DNA of 64,000 bases from UBA5336 sp964412785 (GCA_964412785.1 CAYPQD010000008.1:9895-73894), one strand, 5' to 3'. Positions 55,316 to 64,000 are shown, numbered from the stretch's first letter. Notes: generated by a model from the letters alone, not told the origin. Numbers and translations: made by a program.

Positions 55316-57025
55316 ATGGTCAAGCGCGTGATTCCGGTCGCCTGGACGCTGGAGGCGTTTCTCGACACCACAAGACTCCACCCGGCAGACATCCAACGCG
55401 ATTACCAGTGGGCTCCGGCACAGGTCAAAGCACTGCTTGAGGATTTCTACGCCGCACTGCGCCGCGCTGGCCAATGCGGTGAGCGCGAGGGCTTCTTCAT
55501 CGGCACCATGGTCGGCGTCGGCACACCGTTCGACCTTGCCCTCTATGACGGCCTGCAGCGAACCACCACGCTGACCCTGCTGGTCGCCATGCTGCGTGAT
55601 CGGGTCGGCGACCCGGCCCTCGCTGACCGGCTTGATGCCTGTATCTTCGATGCTGCCGGCCGGCCGCGACTGACCCTGCCGGGCCCTGACCCGACCCTCG
55701 CGCGCGACCTGCAGCCGCGCGGCGCGACCCTGAAGCGCCCCCAGGGCGGGCGGCGCTATGGCCAGCGCATGACCCTGCTTGCCGCCCGCCGGGTGGTCGA
55801 GGACTCGCTCGCCCGCTTGCCGGCGGACCGAATCGAGCGCCTTGCCCGCTTCGTCCTGGAGGATGTCCACCTCGTCTTCGTGATCGCGCCATCGGACGCC
55901 ATGGCCAAGGCGATCTTCCGCACCACTAACATGCGCGGACTGGCCATTGGCGAGGTCGATCTCGTCAAGGGCCACCTGCCGGAGATGGCCCGCGATGACG
56001 CCGACGCGGCCCGCCTGATCGAACGCTGGGATACGATCCGCCAGAATGTCCACCAGGAGTTCGAGGGCTTCCTGCTAGCGATCGACGTGCTCACCCGCAA
56101 GGATGAGGGGGGCGGCTCTCTTTCCGACCTGATCGCCTGGATGGCCGAGCGCCACCGCCGCAGCGAGGCCGGACTCTATCCCTGGCTGACGTTTGTGGAG
56201 CGCTCAACGCGCTACTGGAACCAAGTCTACGGCATCGCCCGCTATGGTGCCACCCAGATGCACGCCCTCGCTCCACTGCTGCCAGCCTGGGTATTCAACT
56301 GGTCCGACTGGCAGCCGCTTGCCCTCGACCTTCTGCACAAGGCGCGCACCAGGGCGGACGCCGAGACGTGGCTGGCAGGGCAGATGGACCTGTTGCAGCG
56401 GCGCTGCCTCGCCATCGAGCTGGCCGGCTACAGCGCCCAGCGGCGCAGCGAGGCCTTCCGCCTGGCGCTGATCCATTTCAACCGCGAGCCGGACGCCGGT
56501 GTGGAGGGCGCACTGCCGGTCTCGGAGGCCGCCCTGAGGCGGGTGCGCGCGACCCTGCGCAAGCCGTTCGCCGACTGGCTGCAACGCCGCATGGTGCTGA
56601 AATGGCTGGAAGCGCAGGGCGCAGGACAGAGCCTCAGGCACTTGCGCCAGGTGACCGTGGAACACGTCCTGCCCGCCAACCCGCCGGAGGGCTCGCCCTG
56701 GCTTGAGGCGTTTCCCGACCATGACCGCCGCCGGCGGGTTGAAGACCTCATCGGCAATCTCGTCCTGGTACCAGAAGCGCTCAATGTCGGCCTCGGGACG
56801 GACGATTTTGCCGCCAAGTGTGCTCTCCTGCGCAGGAATGAGGCGGCGCTGGCTGGCCTGGCGCTGGCCCGCAGCGTGCTTGACGAGGCGCGTTGGGACG
56901 CCGACGTGATCGAGCAGCGCACCGACGCCATCGGCGCGCGGCTCTGGGCGGCAATGAAACTTCCCGGCGATCCCGATTTCCCGCTGGAGGCGGTCGCGCC
57001 GGCCGGGCTGCAGGCGGCCGAATAG
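55316..57025 (+). CDS. DUF262/DUF1524 (GmrSD-like) protein
   Basis: A 569-residue protein with the two domains of GmrSD-type modification-dependent nucleases in one chain. The DUF262 half shows ADIQRDYQW and LYDGLQRTTT (the usual DGQQR has Leu in place of Gln), with FRTTNMRGLAIGEVDLVKGHL near residue 205. The DUF1524 half has VEHVLPANPPEG (His450), NLVLVPEALN (Asn481, Asn490) and a closing nuclease-type helix. GmrSD enzymes cut modified phage DNA; this single-gene relative could act similarly. Its neighbours are housekeeping genes with no other defence gene. Confidence 0.82.
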   Translation: MVKRVIPVAWTLEAFLDTTRLHPADIQRDYQWAPAQVKALLEDFYAALRRAGQCGEREGFFIGTMVGVGTPFDLALYDGLQRTTTLTLLVAMLRDRVGDPALADRLDACIFDAAGRPRLTLPGPDPTLARDLQPRGATLKRPQGGRRYGQRMTLLAARRVVEDSLARLPADRIERLARFVLEDVHLVFVIAPSDAMAKAIFRTTNMRGLAIGEVDLVKGHLPEMARDDADAARLIERWDTIRQNVHQEFEGFLLAIDVLTRKDEGGGSLSDLIAWMAERHRRSEAGLYPWLTFVERSTRYWNQVYGIARYGATQMHALAPLLPAWVFNWSDWQPLALDLLHKARTRADAETWLAGQMDLLQRRCLAIELAGYSAQRRSEAFRLALIHFNREPDAGVEGALPVSEAALRRVRATLRKPFADWLQRRMVLKWLEAQGAGQSLRHLRQVTVEHVLPANPPEGSPWLEAFPDHDRRRRVEDLIGNLVLVPEALNVGLGTDDFAAKCALLRRNEAALAGLALARSVLDEARWDADVIEQRTDAIGARLWAAMKLPGDPDFPLEAVAPAGLQAAE

Positions 57026-57037
57026 GCCGGCGCAGCC

Positions 57038-58396
57038 TCAGCCATAGCGCGCCTTCAGCATTGCCCAGGCCGCGCGCAGCCCGGTCGGCGCCCCGCCGGC
57101 CGGACGACCATACTTGCCCTCGCGCCAGGCCCAGATGTCGAAATGCACCCACGCCGGCACGCTGACGAACTGTTTCAGGAAGATCGCCGCTGTCAGTGCC
57201 CCGGCCATCGGCCCGCCGGCATTGACGAGATCGGCGATCGGGCTGCGCATCTGCTCCAGATAGGGGGGCCATAGCGGCAGGCGCCAGACCGGGTCGCCGC
57301 TGGCAATTGCGCCTCGCTCCAGCGCGATCGCCAGCTCGTTGTCCTCAGTGAAATAGGGTGCAAGGTCCGGTCCGAGCGCGACCCGCGCAGCCCCGGTCAG
57401 CGTCGCGAAGTCGATCAGCACCTGCGGCTCGCGCTCGCACGCCCGGGCCAGGGCATCGCCAAGCACCAGCCTGCCCTCAGCATCGGTGTTGTCAATCTCG
57501 ACGGTCAGGCCCTTGCGGCTCTCCAGAATGTCGCCGGGGCGGAAACTCGACGCGGAAATCGAGTTCTCCACCGCCGGGACATACAGCGACAGGTGTACCG
57601 GCAGCCCCTCATCCATGACAAGGCCCCCCAGCGCGATGGCATGGGCCGCACCGCCCATGTCCTTCTTCATCAGGCGCATGTAAGTGTTGACCTTGACGTT
57701 CAGCCCGCCTGTGTCGAACACGACACCCTTTCCGACAAGTGCCAGCTTCGGCGCGCCGGGATCGCCCCAGGTCAGCTCCAGCATTCGCGGCGCACGCAGC
57801 GCACCCCGCCCGACCGCATGGACCAGAGGGTAGTTCGCCTCAAGCAACGCGTCGCCGACGATCGCCTCAAGGCGCGCACCATGGCGCTCGGCCTGGTCCG
57901 ACATGACCGCCTGCAGGTCCGCCGGCCCGAGATCCTCTGCCGGCGTGTTGACGAGATTGCGCAGCAATTCGCAGGCTGCCGCCTCCCGGGTCATCGCATC
58001 GGCCACCGCGCCCTCGCCGATCACGAGGCGCGGCGGCCTTGCCGGCTCGCGCAGATAGCGGTCGAACCGGTAGGCACCGTCGGCCCAGCCCGCTGCAATG
58101 CGCGAAAGCGGCCAGTCTTCGGGCGCCTGCTCCAGCGCATAGTCGCCCTCAGGCAGGCGCGCTGACAGGGCCGCGACCGCCAGAGTGTCACGTCCGTCGC
58201 CAAGCCCGGCCAGGACATCGCCGAGCGCCCCGTCCGGGTCCGGCATCAATACCGTCTGGCCGGCACCGCCGCGGAAGCCCTGTGCCTCGGCAAACCGCCT
58301 CAGCAGGCCTGGCAGGTCGGCCGACTCCCACCCCGCCACGGTCACGAAACGGAGCCGGACGGGCCGGGCGGCAGTGGGCGTGAACACGGCGGGCAT
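57038..58396 (-). CDS. M17 leucyl aminopeptidase family protein
   Basis: A 452-residue metal-dependent aminopeptidase. The family signatures are NTPAEDLGP, VGKGVVFDTGGLNVKV, KKDMGGAAHAIA and NTDAEGRLVLGDAL, with the metal and catalytic residues (Asp, Lys, Arg) in place. It lacks the full N-terminal PepA domain, so it is shorter than classic leucyl aminopeptidase (about 500 residues), like other alphaproteobacterial members. The ATG at 58396 was chosen over an upstream start. It removes N-terminal residues in the cytosol. Confidence 0.93.
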   Translation of the reverse strand: MPAVFTPTAARPVRLRFVTVAGWESADLPGLLRRFAEAQGFRGGAGQTVLMPDPDGALGDVLAGLGDGRDTLAVAALSARLPEGDYALEQAPEDWPLSRIAAGWADGAYRFDRYLREPARPPRLVIGEGAVADAMTREAAACELLRNLVNTPAEDLGPADLQAVMSDQAERHGARLEAIVGDALLEANYPLVHAVGRGALRAPRMLELTWGDPGAPKLALVGKGVVFDTGGLNVKVNTYMRLMKKDMGGAAHAIALGGLVMDEGLPVHLSLYVPAVENSISASSFRPGDILESRKGLTVEIDNTDAEGRLVLGDALARACEREPQVLIDFATLTGAARVALGPDLAPYFTEDNELAIALERGAIASGDPVWRLPLWPPYLEQMRSPIADLVNAGGPMAGALTAAIFLKQFVSVPAWVHFDIWAWREGKYGRPAGGAPTGLRAAWAMLKARYG

Positions 58397-58521
58397 GACG
58401 GCATTCCTTGCAGCTGAACGCTCGGTGGGCGGAAAGGTTAGCGCGGACACCGGGCGGCGTTAACCGAACCTTGACGGGACTGAGCGCACCCTATGCCAAA
58501 CAGGTAGAACGAGGTTTGCCA

Positions 58522-59490
58522 ATGCCCACCAGACCCGCCCTGCGCCGGGTGGCCGGATCGCTGCTGGTTGCAGGGCTGGCTGCCTGCGCCACGGGCACCG
58601 ACCCCTCGCAGCCGGACGGCAGCATCGGGGAAACGGTCGAGGCCCTGCAGCCGGCCAGCAAGGAGGCCCGCGACCAGGCCGACCGGGCCGACCCGCTGAG
58701 CCGCGCGAATTTCTGGGCGCGCGAGCACCAGAAGATGCCAGGTGACCTTGACACCACCTTGCGCTTTGCTGAGTCCCTGCGCGCTATCCAAAGCCATGAG
58801 CGCGCCGGCCAGGTCGCAGCCGAGGCCACAGTCCTGCACCCGGACAGCGCCGATCTCTACCTGCTGCTCGGCCGCGCCCTCGCCGCCCACGGCAAGGCGG
58901 AAAGCGCCGTGCGTGCGCTGATCGAGGCGGTCAGGCTTGATCCCGGACGCGCCGATGCAAACGCCGCCCTCGGGCTCGCCATGGACCGGATCGGCCAGCA
59001 TCGCACCGCCCAGGAAGCCTACCGCGCGGCTTTGGAGATCGAGCCGGAGCGGGTCGCCACCCGGTCCAATCTCGGCCTGTCCCTGACCCTGTCCGGCGAC
59101 CTCGACGCAGCCGAGAGCGTGCTCACCGAAGCGGCCGCGATGCCCGGTGCCAGCGTACAGGTGCGCCAGAACCTCGCCCTCGTCTACGGCCTGCAGGGGC
59201 GCTTCGACGCGATGGCCGAGATCAGCCACGACGCCCCGGAGCATCTCGTCAGCGCCAATGCCGCGCTGCTTCGTCGCATGCTCGGCCTGCCGGGCGAGGG
59301 CCCGCTCGACCCTGCGGAGATGGCAGCCCGGGCGGGCACGCACCCACCGGGCGAAATCCCGGCTGCCGCGCCGACCACGCAGATACAGTCCACCCCGCTC
59401 GATGGTGCGCCGGCCGGCGAGACCCCTCCTCCAGCCCGCGCGGCCGACGCCCGGCCGGCCCTGCGCGGCGGCCAGCCCTCAGGCGGCTGA
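58522..59490 (+). CDS. TPR-containing lipoprotein (TadD-like)
   Basis: A 322-residue lipoprotein. The signal ends in LVAGLAACATG, so the mature N-terminus is a lipidated cysteine. From about residue 85 there are at least three tetratricopeptide repeats (PDSADLYLLLGRALAAHGK, PGRADANAALGLAMDRIGQ and a third), and VQVRQNLALVYGLQGRFDAM resembles TadD, the Flp pilus assembly factor. The Pro-rich tail is low in structure. No other tad gene is nearby, so it could be another outer-membrane TPR factor. It is divergent from the aminopeptidase. Confidence 0.85.
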   Translation: MPTRPALRRVAGSLLVAGLAACATGTDPSQPDGSIGETVEALQPASKEARDQADRADPLSRANFWAREHQKMPGDLDTTLRFAESLRAIQSHERAGQVAAEATVLHPDSADLYLLLGRALAAHGKAESAVRALIEAVRLDPGRADANAALGLAMDRIGQHRTAQEAYRAALEIEPERVATRSNLGLSLTLSGDLDAAESVLTEAAAMPGASVQVRQNLALVYGLQGRFDAMAEISHDAPEHLVSANAALLRRMLGLPGEGPLDPAEMAARAGTHPPGEIPAAAPTTQIQSTPLDGAPAGETPPPARAADARPALRGGQPSGG

Positions 59491-59562
59491 GACCCGAACG
59501 GCCAGGAGCAACGCAGGTCCCGGCTCTCCCTCCGGCGCTGGAAACGCGCTATCCTTCAGCCG

Positions 59563-60465
59563 ATGAGCCGTGTGATCGAAATCGTCGAGGTCGGCCCGCG
59601 CGACGGGCTGCAGAATGATCCGGCTGACCTGACCGTCGCTGAGAAGCTCGCCTTCATCGCGCGGCTGGAGGCGGCCGGCGTCACCCGCATGGAAAGCGGC
59701 TCATTCGTCTCGCCGAGGGCGGTGCCGAAAATGGCCGACTCCGCGGAGGTCTTCCGCAGCCTCGACCGCTCCCGCCCCACCCGTCACATCGCGCTCGCCC
59801 TCAACGAGACAGGCGTGCGCCGGGCGATCGATGCCGCCGCCGACGAGATCAATTTCGTCCTCGTTGCGGGCGAGGGCTTTGGCCGACGCAATCAGGGCAT
59901 GAGCCCGGCCGACAGCGCCGCCATGCTGGACCAGGTCGCCCCCCTCGCCCATGAGGCCGGCCTTCCCCTGTCGGCCACCATCTCGGTCGCCTTTGGCGAT
60001 CCCTATGACGGCGAGGTGGATGTGGGCGCGGTCGCTGGACTCGCGGCGCGGGCGCAGGCGGCCGGCATTGCAGAACTGGCGCTTGGCGACACGATCGGCG
60101 TCGCCACGCCCTGGGATGTCACCGCCCGCGTCGCCGCGGTGCGCGAGGCGGCGCCGGGCGTGCGCCTGCGGATGCATTTCCACGACACGCGCGGCGCCGC
60201 CCTCGCCAATGTCCACGCCGCCATCGAGGCCGGAGTCGATGTCATCGACGCCAGCTGCGGCGGAATTGGCGGCTGTCCCTTCGCCCCTTCTGCCACCGGC
60301 AATGTTGCCACCGAAGATGTCGTCTACATGCTCCACCGCGCCGGCTTCGACACCGGCCTTGACCTTGACGCCCTGATCGAGACCGCTCGCTGGCTGGAGG
60401 GCGTGCTCGGCCACCCGGTCGCCTCCAGCCTTGCCAGGGCCGGCGCCTTTCCGTCAGGCGGCTGA
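59563..60465 (+). CDS. Hydroxymethylglutaryl-CoA lyase family protein
   Basis: A 300-residue TIM-barrel enzyme that would cleave HMG-CoA to acetoacetate and acetyl-CoA in leucine breakdown. EVGPRDGLQND supplies catalytic residues, the metal motif is MHFHDTRGAAL, and DASCGGIGGCPFAP carries the active cysteine loop. Related 3-hydroxy-3-isohexenylglutaryl-CoA lyases are similar, so the exact substrate is not certain. It is followed by a feruloyl-CoA synthase-like gene on the same strand. Confidence 0.94.
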   Translation: MSRVIEIVEVGPRDGLQNDPADLTVAEKLAFIARLEAAGVTRMESGSFVSPRAVPKMADSAEVFRSLDRSRPTRHIALALNETGVRRAIDAAADEINFVLVAGEGFGRRNQGMSPADSAAMLDQVAPLAHEAGLPLSATISVAFGDPYDGEVDVGAVAGLAARAQAAGIAELALGDTIGVATPWDVTARVAAVREAAPGVRLRMHFHDTRGAALANVHAAIEAGVDVIDASCGGIGGCPFAPSATGNVATEDVVYMLHRAGFDTGLDLDALIETARWLEGVLGHPVASSLARAGAFPSGG

Positions 60466-60625
60466 CACCTGACGGCTGATCCAGGGTCCGAGCCGGCGGA
60501 CATCGCCGGGCCCCATACGCCGGCGCGCCCCCCACCGGCATACCGGGCCACCCTGCCTGTTCACTAACACCGCTGCCATGATCCCATCCGCAGCCCCCCT
60601 TGCCTGCCGCTGGGGCAGCCTTGGA

Positions 60626-60646
60626 CTGGTGTCATCAAAACACCAG
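60626..60646. promoter_or_regulatory. Perfect 7-bp inverted repeat upstream of the acyl-CoA synthase
   Basis: CTGGTGT and ACACCAG are perfect arms around CATCAAA, ending 24 bases before the start codon. Position and symmetry suggest an operator. The regulator is not in the window. Confidence 0.45.
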
Positions 60647-60670
60647 ACACGACCCGAGGGAGAGATCGCC

Positions 60671-62533
60671 ATGGCCGAAGGCCTGACCCAGCCGCCATTC
60701 CGTCCGCTGGCCCAGAAGGACCCGGACATCGAAGCAGAGCGCCGCGGCGACGGCACGCTTTACCTGCGCCAGCGTCACGCTCCCGGAGCGCGCCCGCGCA
60801 CCATCCCCCACTGCCTCGATGAGCGCGCCGGAGAGCACCCGGGCCGGCCCTTCCTGAAACAGCGTGACCCTGAGACCGACCAGTGGATCACCCTGACCTA
60901 TGGCGAGGCAGCCCGGCTCACCGACAGCCTCGGCGAGGCCTTCCTCAGGCTTGGCGCTGGCGCCGACGCGCCGGTCATGATCCTCTCTGGAAACTCGATC
61001 CGCTCGGCCATGGTGATCCTGGCAGCGCAGAAGATCGGCGCCCCGGCCGCGCCGATCTCGGTTCCCTATTCGCTGATGTCGAGTGATTTCGAGAAGCTGA
61101 GGCATTGCTGCGCGGCGGTCAGGCCCGCGATTGTCTTCGCAGAGGACGGGCCAGCCTTCCGCCCCGCGATCGAGGCCCTGAAAGCCGCCGGCCACCGCTT
61201 TACCGTGGTCACGGCCCGGGGCGCCGGCGATGCGGTCCTTGACTATGCCACCCTTGCAGGAACGCCGCCGAGCGATGCCGTGCGCGCTGCCCGAGACTCG
61301 CTGAGCGATGACAGTGTCGGCAAATACCTGTTCACCTCCGGCTCCACCGGAATGCCAAAGCCGGTGCCGACCACCCAGGGCGCCATGTGCGCGATGATCG
61401 CCGGCCAGGAGGGCCTGCGCGATGACAGCCGCGACCCGGACCATGACCCGGACACCGTCGCGCAATTCCTCGACTGGCTGCCCTGGAACCACATCTCCGG
61501 CGCGAATGTGAACTTCAACGGCGCGCTGTGGACCGGCTCGACCTTCTGGATCGATGGCGGCAAGCCGACGCCGGCCCTGTTCCACGAGACCGTCCGCAAT
61601 GTCCGCGAGGTCTCGCCACACAGCTTCGGCACCGCACCGATCGCGCTCGCCATGCTGGCCAACGCCATGGAGCAGGATGACGACCTGCTGCACGCCTTCT
61701 TCCGCAACATGCGGGTCATCGGCTATGGCGGCGCGACCCTGTCGGACGATCTCTATGACCGGCTGCAGGCGCTCGCCATCCGCGCCACGGGCCGGCGCAT
61801 CCCGATCACCACCATGTATGGCGCGACCGAGACCCAGGGCATCACCGTGGTGCACTGGATCGTTGAGAGGGTCGGCCTGATCGGCCTGCCCCTGCCGGGC
61901 ATGACGCTGAAACTCGTGCCCAATGGCGCCAAGCTGGAGGTGCGCGTGAAAGGCCCCTCGGTGATGCCGGGCTATCTCGACATGCCGGAGAAGAACGCCG
62001 AGGTGTTCGACGAGGAGGGCTTCTACTGCCTCGGCGATGCCGCCCGGCTGGTCGACCCCGACGATCCGGCGAAGGGCATCATCTTCGACGGGCGCGTTGG
62101 CGAGGATTTCAAGCTCTCCTCGGGAACCTGGGTCAGCGTCGGCACCCTGCGGCCCGATCTCGTCGCCGCCTGCTCGCCGCTCATCTTCGACGCCGTCATC
62201 GCCGGCCAGGACAGGGACTATGCCTCCGCCCTCGTCTGGCCGGCACCCGCGACCTTCGAAACCTATGCCAAGCGTGCCGGCGGTGACCCGGCCGCCGCGC
62301 TCGCCGCGTTCGCCGGCGACCTCACTGACAAGGTGCGCGCCTTCAATGCCGGCGAGCCCGGCTCCTCGCGGCGTGTCAAGCGCCTCCTCGTGATGACCGA
62401 GCCGCCTTCCATCGATGCCGGCGAGATCACCGACAAGGGCTATGTCAATCAGCGCTGCGTCATCGACCGGCGCGCCAGCCTCGTCGCCGCACTCTATACC
62501 GACCCACCCGGTCCGGGCGTGATTGTCGTGTGA
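60671..62533 (+). CDS. Feruloyl-CoA synthase-like AMP-forming acyl-CoA ligase
   Basis: A 620-residue adenylate-forming enzyme. The P-loop is FTSGSTGMPK, the ATP region TTMYGATETQG, and DGRVGEDFKLSSGTWVSVG is the phrase characteristic of feruloyl-CoA synthases. It would activate a hydroxycinnamate or related acid with CoA. An enoyl-CoA hydratase and a vanillin dehydrogenase are not seen nearby, so the substrate is unproven. The ATG at 60671 gives the normal N-terminus; upstream codons were rejected. Confidence 0.88.
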   Translation: MAEGLTQPPFRPLAQKDPDIEAERRGDGTLYLRQRHAPGARPRTIPHCLDERAGEHPGRPFLKQRDPETDQWITLTYGEAARLTDSLGEAFLRLGAGADAPVMILSGNSIRSAMVILAAQKIGAPAAPISVPYSLMSSDFEKLRHCCAAVRPAIVFAEDGPAFRPAIEALKAAGHRFTVVTARGAGDAVLDYATLAGTPPSDAVRAARDSLSDDSVGKYLFTSGSTGMPKPVPTTQGAMCAMIAGQEGLRDDSRDPDHDPDTVAQFLDWLPWNHISGANVNFNGALWTGSTFWIDGGKPTPALFHETVRNVREVSPHSFGTAPIALAMLANAMEQDDDLLHAFFRNMRVIGYGGATLSDDLYDRLQALAIRATGRRIPITTMYGATETQGITVVHWIVERVGLIGLPLPGMTLKLVPNGAKLEVRVKGPSVMPGYLDMPEKNAEVFDEEGFYCLGDAARLVDPDDPAKGIIFDGRVGEDFKLSSGTWVSVGTLRPDLVAACSPLIFDAVIAGQDRDYASALVWPAPATFETYAKRAGGDPAAALAAFAGDLTDKVRAFNAGEPGSSRRVKRLLVMTEPPSIDAGEITDKGYVNQRCVIDRRASLVAALYTDPPGPGVIVV

Positions 62534-62605
62534 GCCTTCATCCTTTGTTGAGCTTCCCGTGGCAGGCTGGATGCGGTTATTTCCAGCTCGGCGAGGAGGC
62601 TTCGC

Positions 62606-63514
62606 ATGTATGACGCGCGGGATCGGTCCGCCTCCGGCAATGGCGGAAATCTCCTGTTCGGCCTGCTCACGCTCGGCGTCGTCGCCGGGGCCTTCGTGGC
62701 TGTCTGGAAGGGCCCTGACCTGCTGAACAGGCTCTCCGGCGCCCCGGCCAGCGCCGTGGCCGCCGCACCGGGCGTGCCGGCCGCTGGCATCCCGGCGGCG
62801 CTGGCCAGCGTCTATCCTGCCGCCGACGAACAGCGCTACCTCGCAGCCCTGGAGACGCTCTCGCCCGGCACACTCGCCAGCCTGGAGCGCCGCGTCTCCA
62901 TTGGCCTCGACGAGGAGGCCCGCATCACCGCGATCCACGAGGCCGCGATGCCGGCCTTCATGCAGAACGCGAAGGCGCTCGCCGGGCTGCACACGGACGA
63001 CCTCGACCGCATTGTCGACATGACCCGCAGCCTGCTGCGCCAGCTGTCGGTCTCCAATGGCAAGATGTGCAAGGGCGGGACCTATCTCGCGCTGGAGGGA
63101 AAGTCCCCCGACGAGATCGAGGGCTGGCTGCGCGCCCAGGGATTCAATCAGGCGGCCCTGTACCAGCAGACCATGCGCTTCAACGCCGAATTCATGGAAA
63201 TGATCGTCCGTGCCAAGCGCAGCCCCGCCCGCCATGGCCGCGTCACCGGGGCCGACGAACAGGCCGTCCAGCAGCTGATGATGTCGATGATGACCGATCC
63301 GCAGATCATGAAGGTGATGATGTCGGCGCAGGCCAGCCAGGCCGATCAGCGTGCCCTTGCGCGCGACCTCGACATCTGCAAGCTCGGGATCAGCCTGCTG
63401 GACCGGCTGGACAGCCTGCCCACCGACACGCGGGGCCGCCTGTGGGCGTCCGCCTTCGATAACCCAGACGTCCGGCGGGCGCTGAAGGGCGTGAAGTTCC
63501 AGGGCGGTTTGTGA
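62606..63514 (+). CDS. Hypothetical membrane-anchored protein (302 aa)
   Basis: Not recognised. A single hydrophobic helix near residues 16-34 (LFGLLTLGVVAGAFVAVW) follows a short hydrophilic N-terminus, so it is anchored in the inner membrane with most of the protein on one side. The body is helical and Met-rich in one stretch (QQLMMSMMTDPQIMKVMM), with a single cysteine pair. No enzyme motif is visible. The ATG follows a GAGGAGG-like site. Confidence 0.68.
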   Translation: MYDARDRSASGNGGNLLFGLLTLGVVAGAFVAVWKGPDLLNRLSGAPASAVAAAPGVPAAGIPAALASVYPAADEQRYLAALETLSPGTLASLERRVSIGLDEEARITAIHEAAMPAFMQNAKALAGLHTDDLDRIVDMTRSLLRQLSVSNGKMCKGGTYLALEGKSPDEIEGWLRAQGFNQAALYQQTMRFNAEFMEMIVRAKRSPARHGRVTGADEQAVQQLMMSMMTDPQIMKVMMSAQASQADQRALARDLDICKLGISLLDRLDSLPTDTRGRLWASAFDNPDVRRALKGVKFQGGL

Positions 63515-63565
63515 TCCCAGCCTGCGCGGCGCGCTGGGTCCATTCGGCCGGGCGCCGCGACAGAC

Positions 63566-63942
63566 CTCCGGCCTCGCCGGTGGCAGGTCCCGGTGGCCTG
63601 TGGTCGACATGATCGACACGCGGCTCTTCGTCCTGCCGGGATGACGGATCGCGACGCGTCGCGCGAGCATTCCGCCGATCGACGCGCCGACGACATGGCC
63701 CTGCCCGATGTCGAGCGCTTGCAGCAGCCCTGCGGCATCATCGGCCATGTCCTCCGGCGTGTCGGGCGCGTCCACCGGCCGGCCGGACATCGCCGCCATC
63801 GCCGCCGCCTGCACATCCGGCATGCCCGCGCTGTCCAGCTTCGAAGACTGCCCGACATCAAGGTTGTCAAACCCGATGACGGGGTAGCCCCCCCCGCCAG
63901 CCCCTCGCAGGGGGGGGATCTGGCCAGATGATGAGCCGGCAT
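63566..63942 (-). pseudogene. Broken alpha/beta hydrolase (RdmC-like) remnant
   Basis: The minus strand holds recognisable hydrolase sequence: YPVIGFDNLDVGQSSKLDSA, then DMADDAAGLLQALDIGQGHV, VVGASIGGMLARRVAIRHP (nucleophile serine) and IMSTTGHRDLPPARPE. The upstream part, beginning at ATG 63942, is in another frame; one extra base in the eight-C run at 63888-63895 would join them. After PPARPE the family similarity stops, and the cap and catalytic histidine are missing. The N-terminus also lacks about 30 residues. It is a decayed gene, possibly worsened by a homopolymer sequencing error. Confidence 0.7.
63888..63917. repeat. Homopolymer C8 / G8 hairpin
   Basis: Eight C's (63888-63895) and eight G's (63910-63917) flank 14 bases, forming a strong hairpin in the 5' part of the broken hydrolase. 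Such runs are prone to length errors and to slippage. Confidence 0.6.
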
Positions 63943-64000
63943 CCGTGTCCCTTGCCCGTCCCTTTTCAGTCCGACCCCTGAAATTCTGTGCCAGATTGTC

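Noticed and set aside
62560..62575. Possible sigma-54 promoter (GG-N10-GC spacing) before the 302-residue gene
   Set aside because: The spacing fits, but several conserved bases of both elements are missing and no activator site is visible.
60635..63823. A long minus-strand open frame (over 1000 codons) across the acyl-CoA synthase region
   Set aside because: It is antisense to two well-supported genes, has no domain except the short hydrolase remnant at its start, and is the kind of open frame expected in GC-rich DNA.

Overview
The window looks like chromosomal DNA of a GC-rich (roughly two thirds G+C by eye) free-living alphaproteobacterium. The protein types fit the Hyphomonadaceae/Maricaulales/Parvularculaceae kind of organism: a TonB-dependent receptor, a Spinster-type MFS transporter, a bacterial dipeptidyl peptidase IV, DUF1800/DUF1501 partners, YceI proteins with a cytochrome b561, and recF next to gyrB. 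The genus cannot be fixed from the sequence alone. Genes are dense on both strands, often with 1-4 base start/stop overlaps. No tRNA, rRNA, CRISPR array, insertion sequence or prophage was recognised. There is one 100-N assembly gap (39215-39314).

Layout. 1-8.2 kb: the end of a TonB receptor; a TetR regulator facing a hydrolase + MFS operon across a 20-bp perfect palindrome; a DUF1800-DUF1501 pair; a GNAT-nitrilase fusion. 8.3-17.2 kb: a methyltransferase; a small two-gene unit with a TIR/nucleoside-deoxyribosyltransferase-like protein; ettA; an MBL hydrolase; a MarR regulator; DPP IV; Uma2 and DUF1330 proteins; a small coiled-coil protein behind a 9-bp inverted repeat. 17.2-24.2 kb: free-methionine sulfoxide reductase, then a six-gene DUF4129-DUF4350-MoxR-DUF58-SpoIIM-RDD membrane cluster. 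24.3-32.8 kb: dienelactone hydrolase, a DUF3617 protein, and the branched-chain amino-acid operon. That operon is preceded by a readable promoter, a 17-residue Ile/Leu/Val-containing leader peptide and an intrinsic terminator. It also carries unrelated genes between ilvB, ilvN and ilvC. miaA lies just upstream.

32.9-39.1 kb: serB, dihydroorotase, a potassium channel with a zinc ribbon, ygfZ, tag, and two exported proteins of unknown role. 39.4-44.6 kb: Baeyer-Villiger-type monooxygenase, panD, a 92-residue protein, a trypsin-like protease without a signal peptide, and an acyl-CoA dehydrogenase. 44.7-48.5 kb: three consecutive YceI-domain genes, the last fused to cytochrome b561, then Sua5. 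48.5-57.0 kb: thiolase, lipoprotein glutathione peroxidase, lipoprotein GH5 glycosidase, gyrB, recF, and a lone DUF262/DUF1524 (GmrSD-like) protein. 57.0-64.0 kb: M17 aminopeptidase, a TPR lipoprotein, HMG-CoA lyase, a feruloyl-CoA-synthase-like enzyme, an anchored protein of unknown role, and a broken alpha/beta hydrolase.

Most of the window is housekeeping or catabolic. The best candidates for undescribed biology are the attenuated ilv operon with its passengers (a MazE-like orphan and a WecG-STAS fusion), the TIR/NDT-like pair behind ettA, the lone DUF262/DUF1524 protein beside recF, and the cytosolic protease with its 92-residue partner. Long open frames antisense to real genes are common here because of the base composition and were left out.
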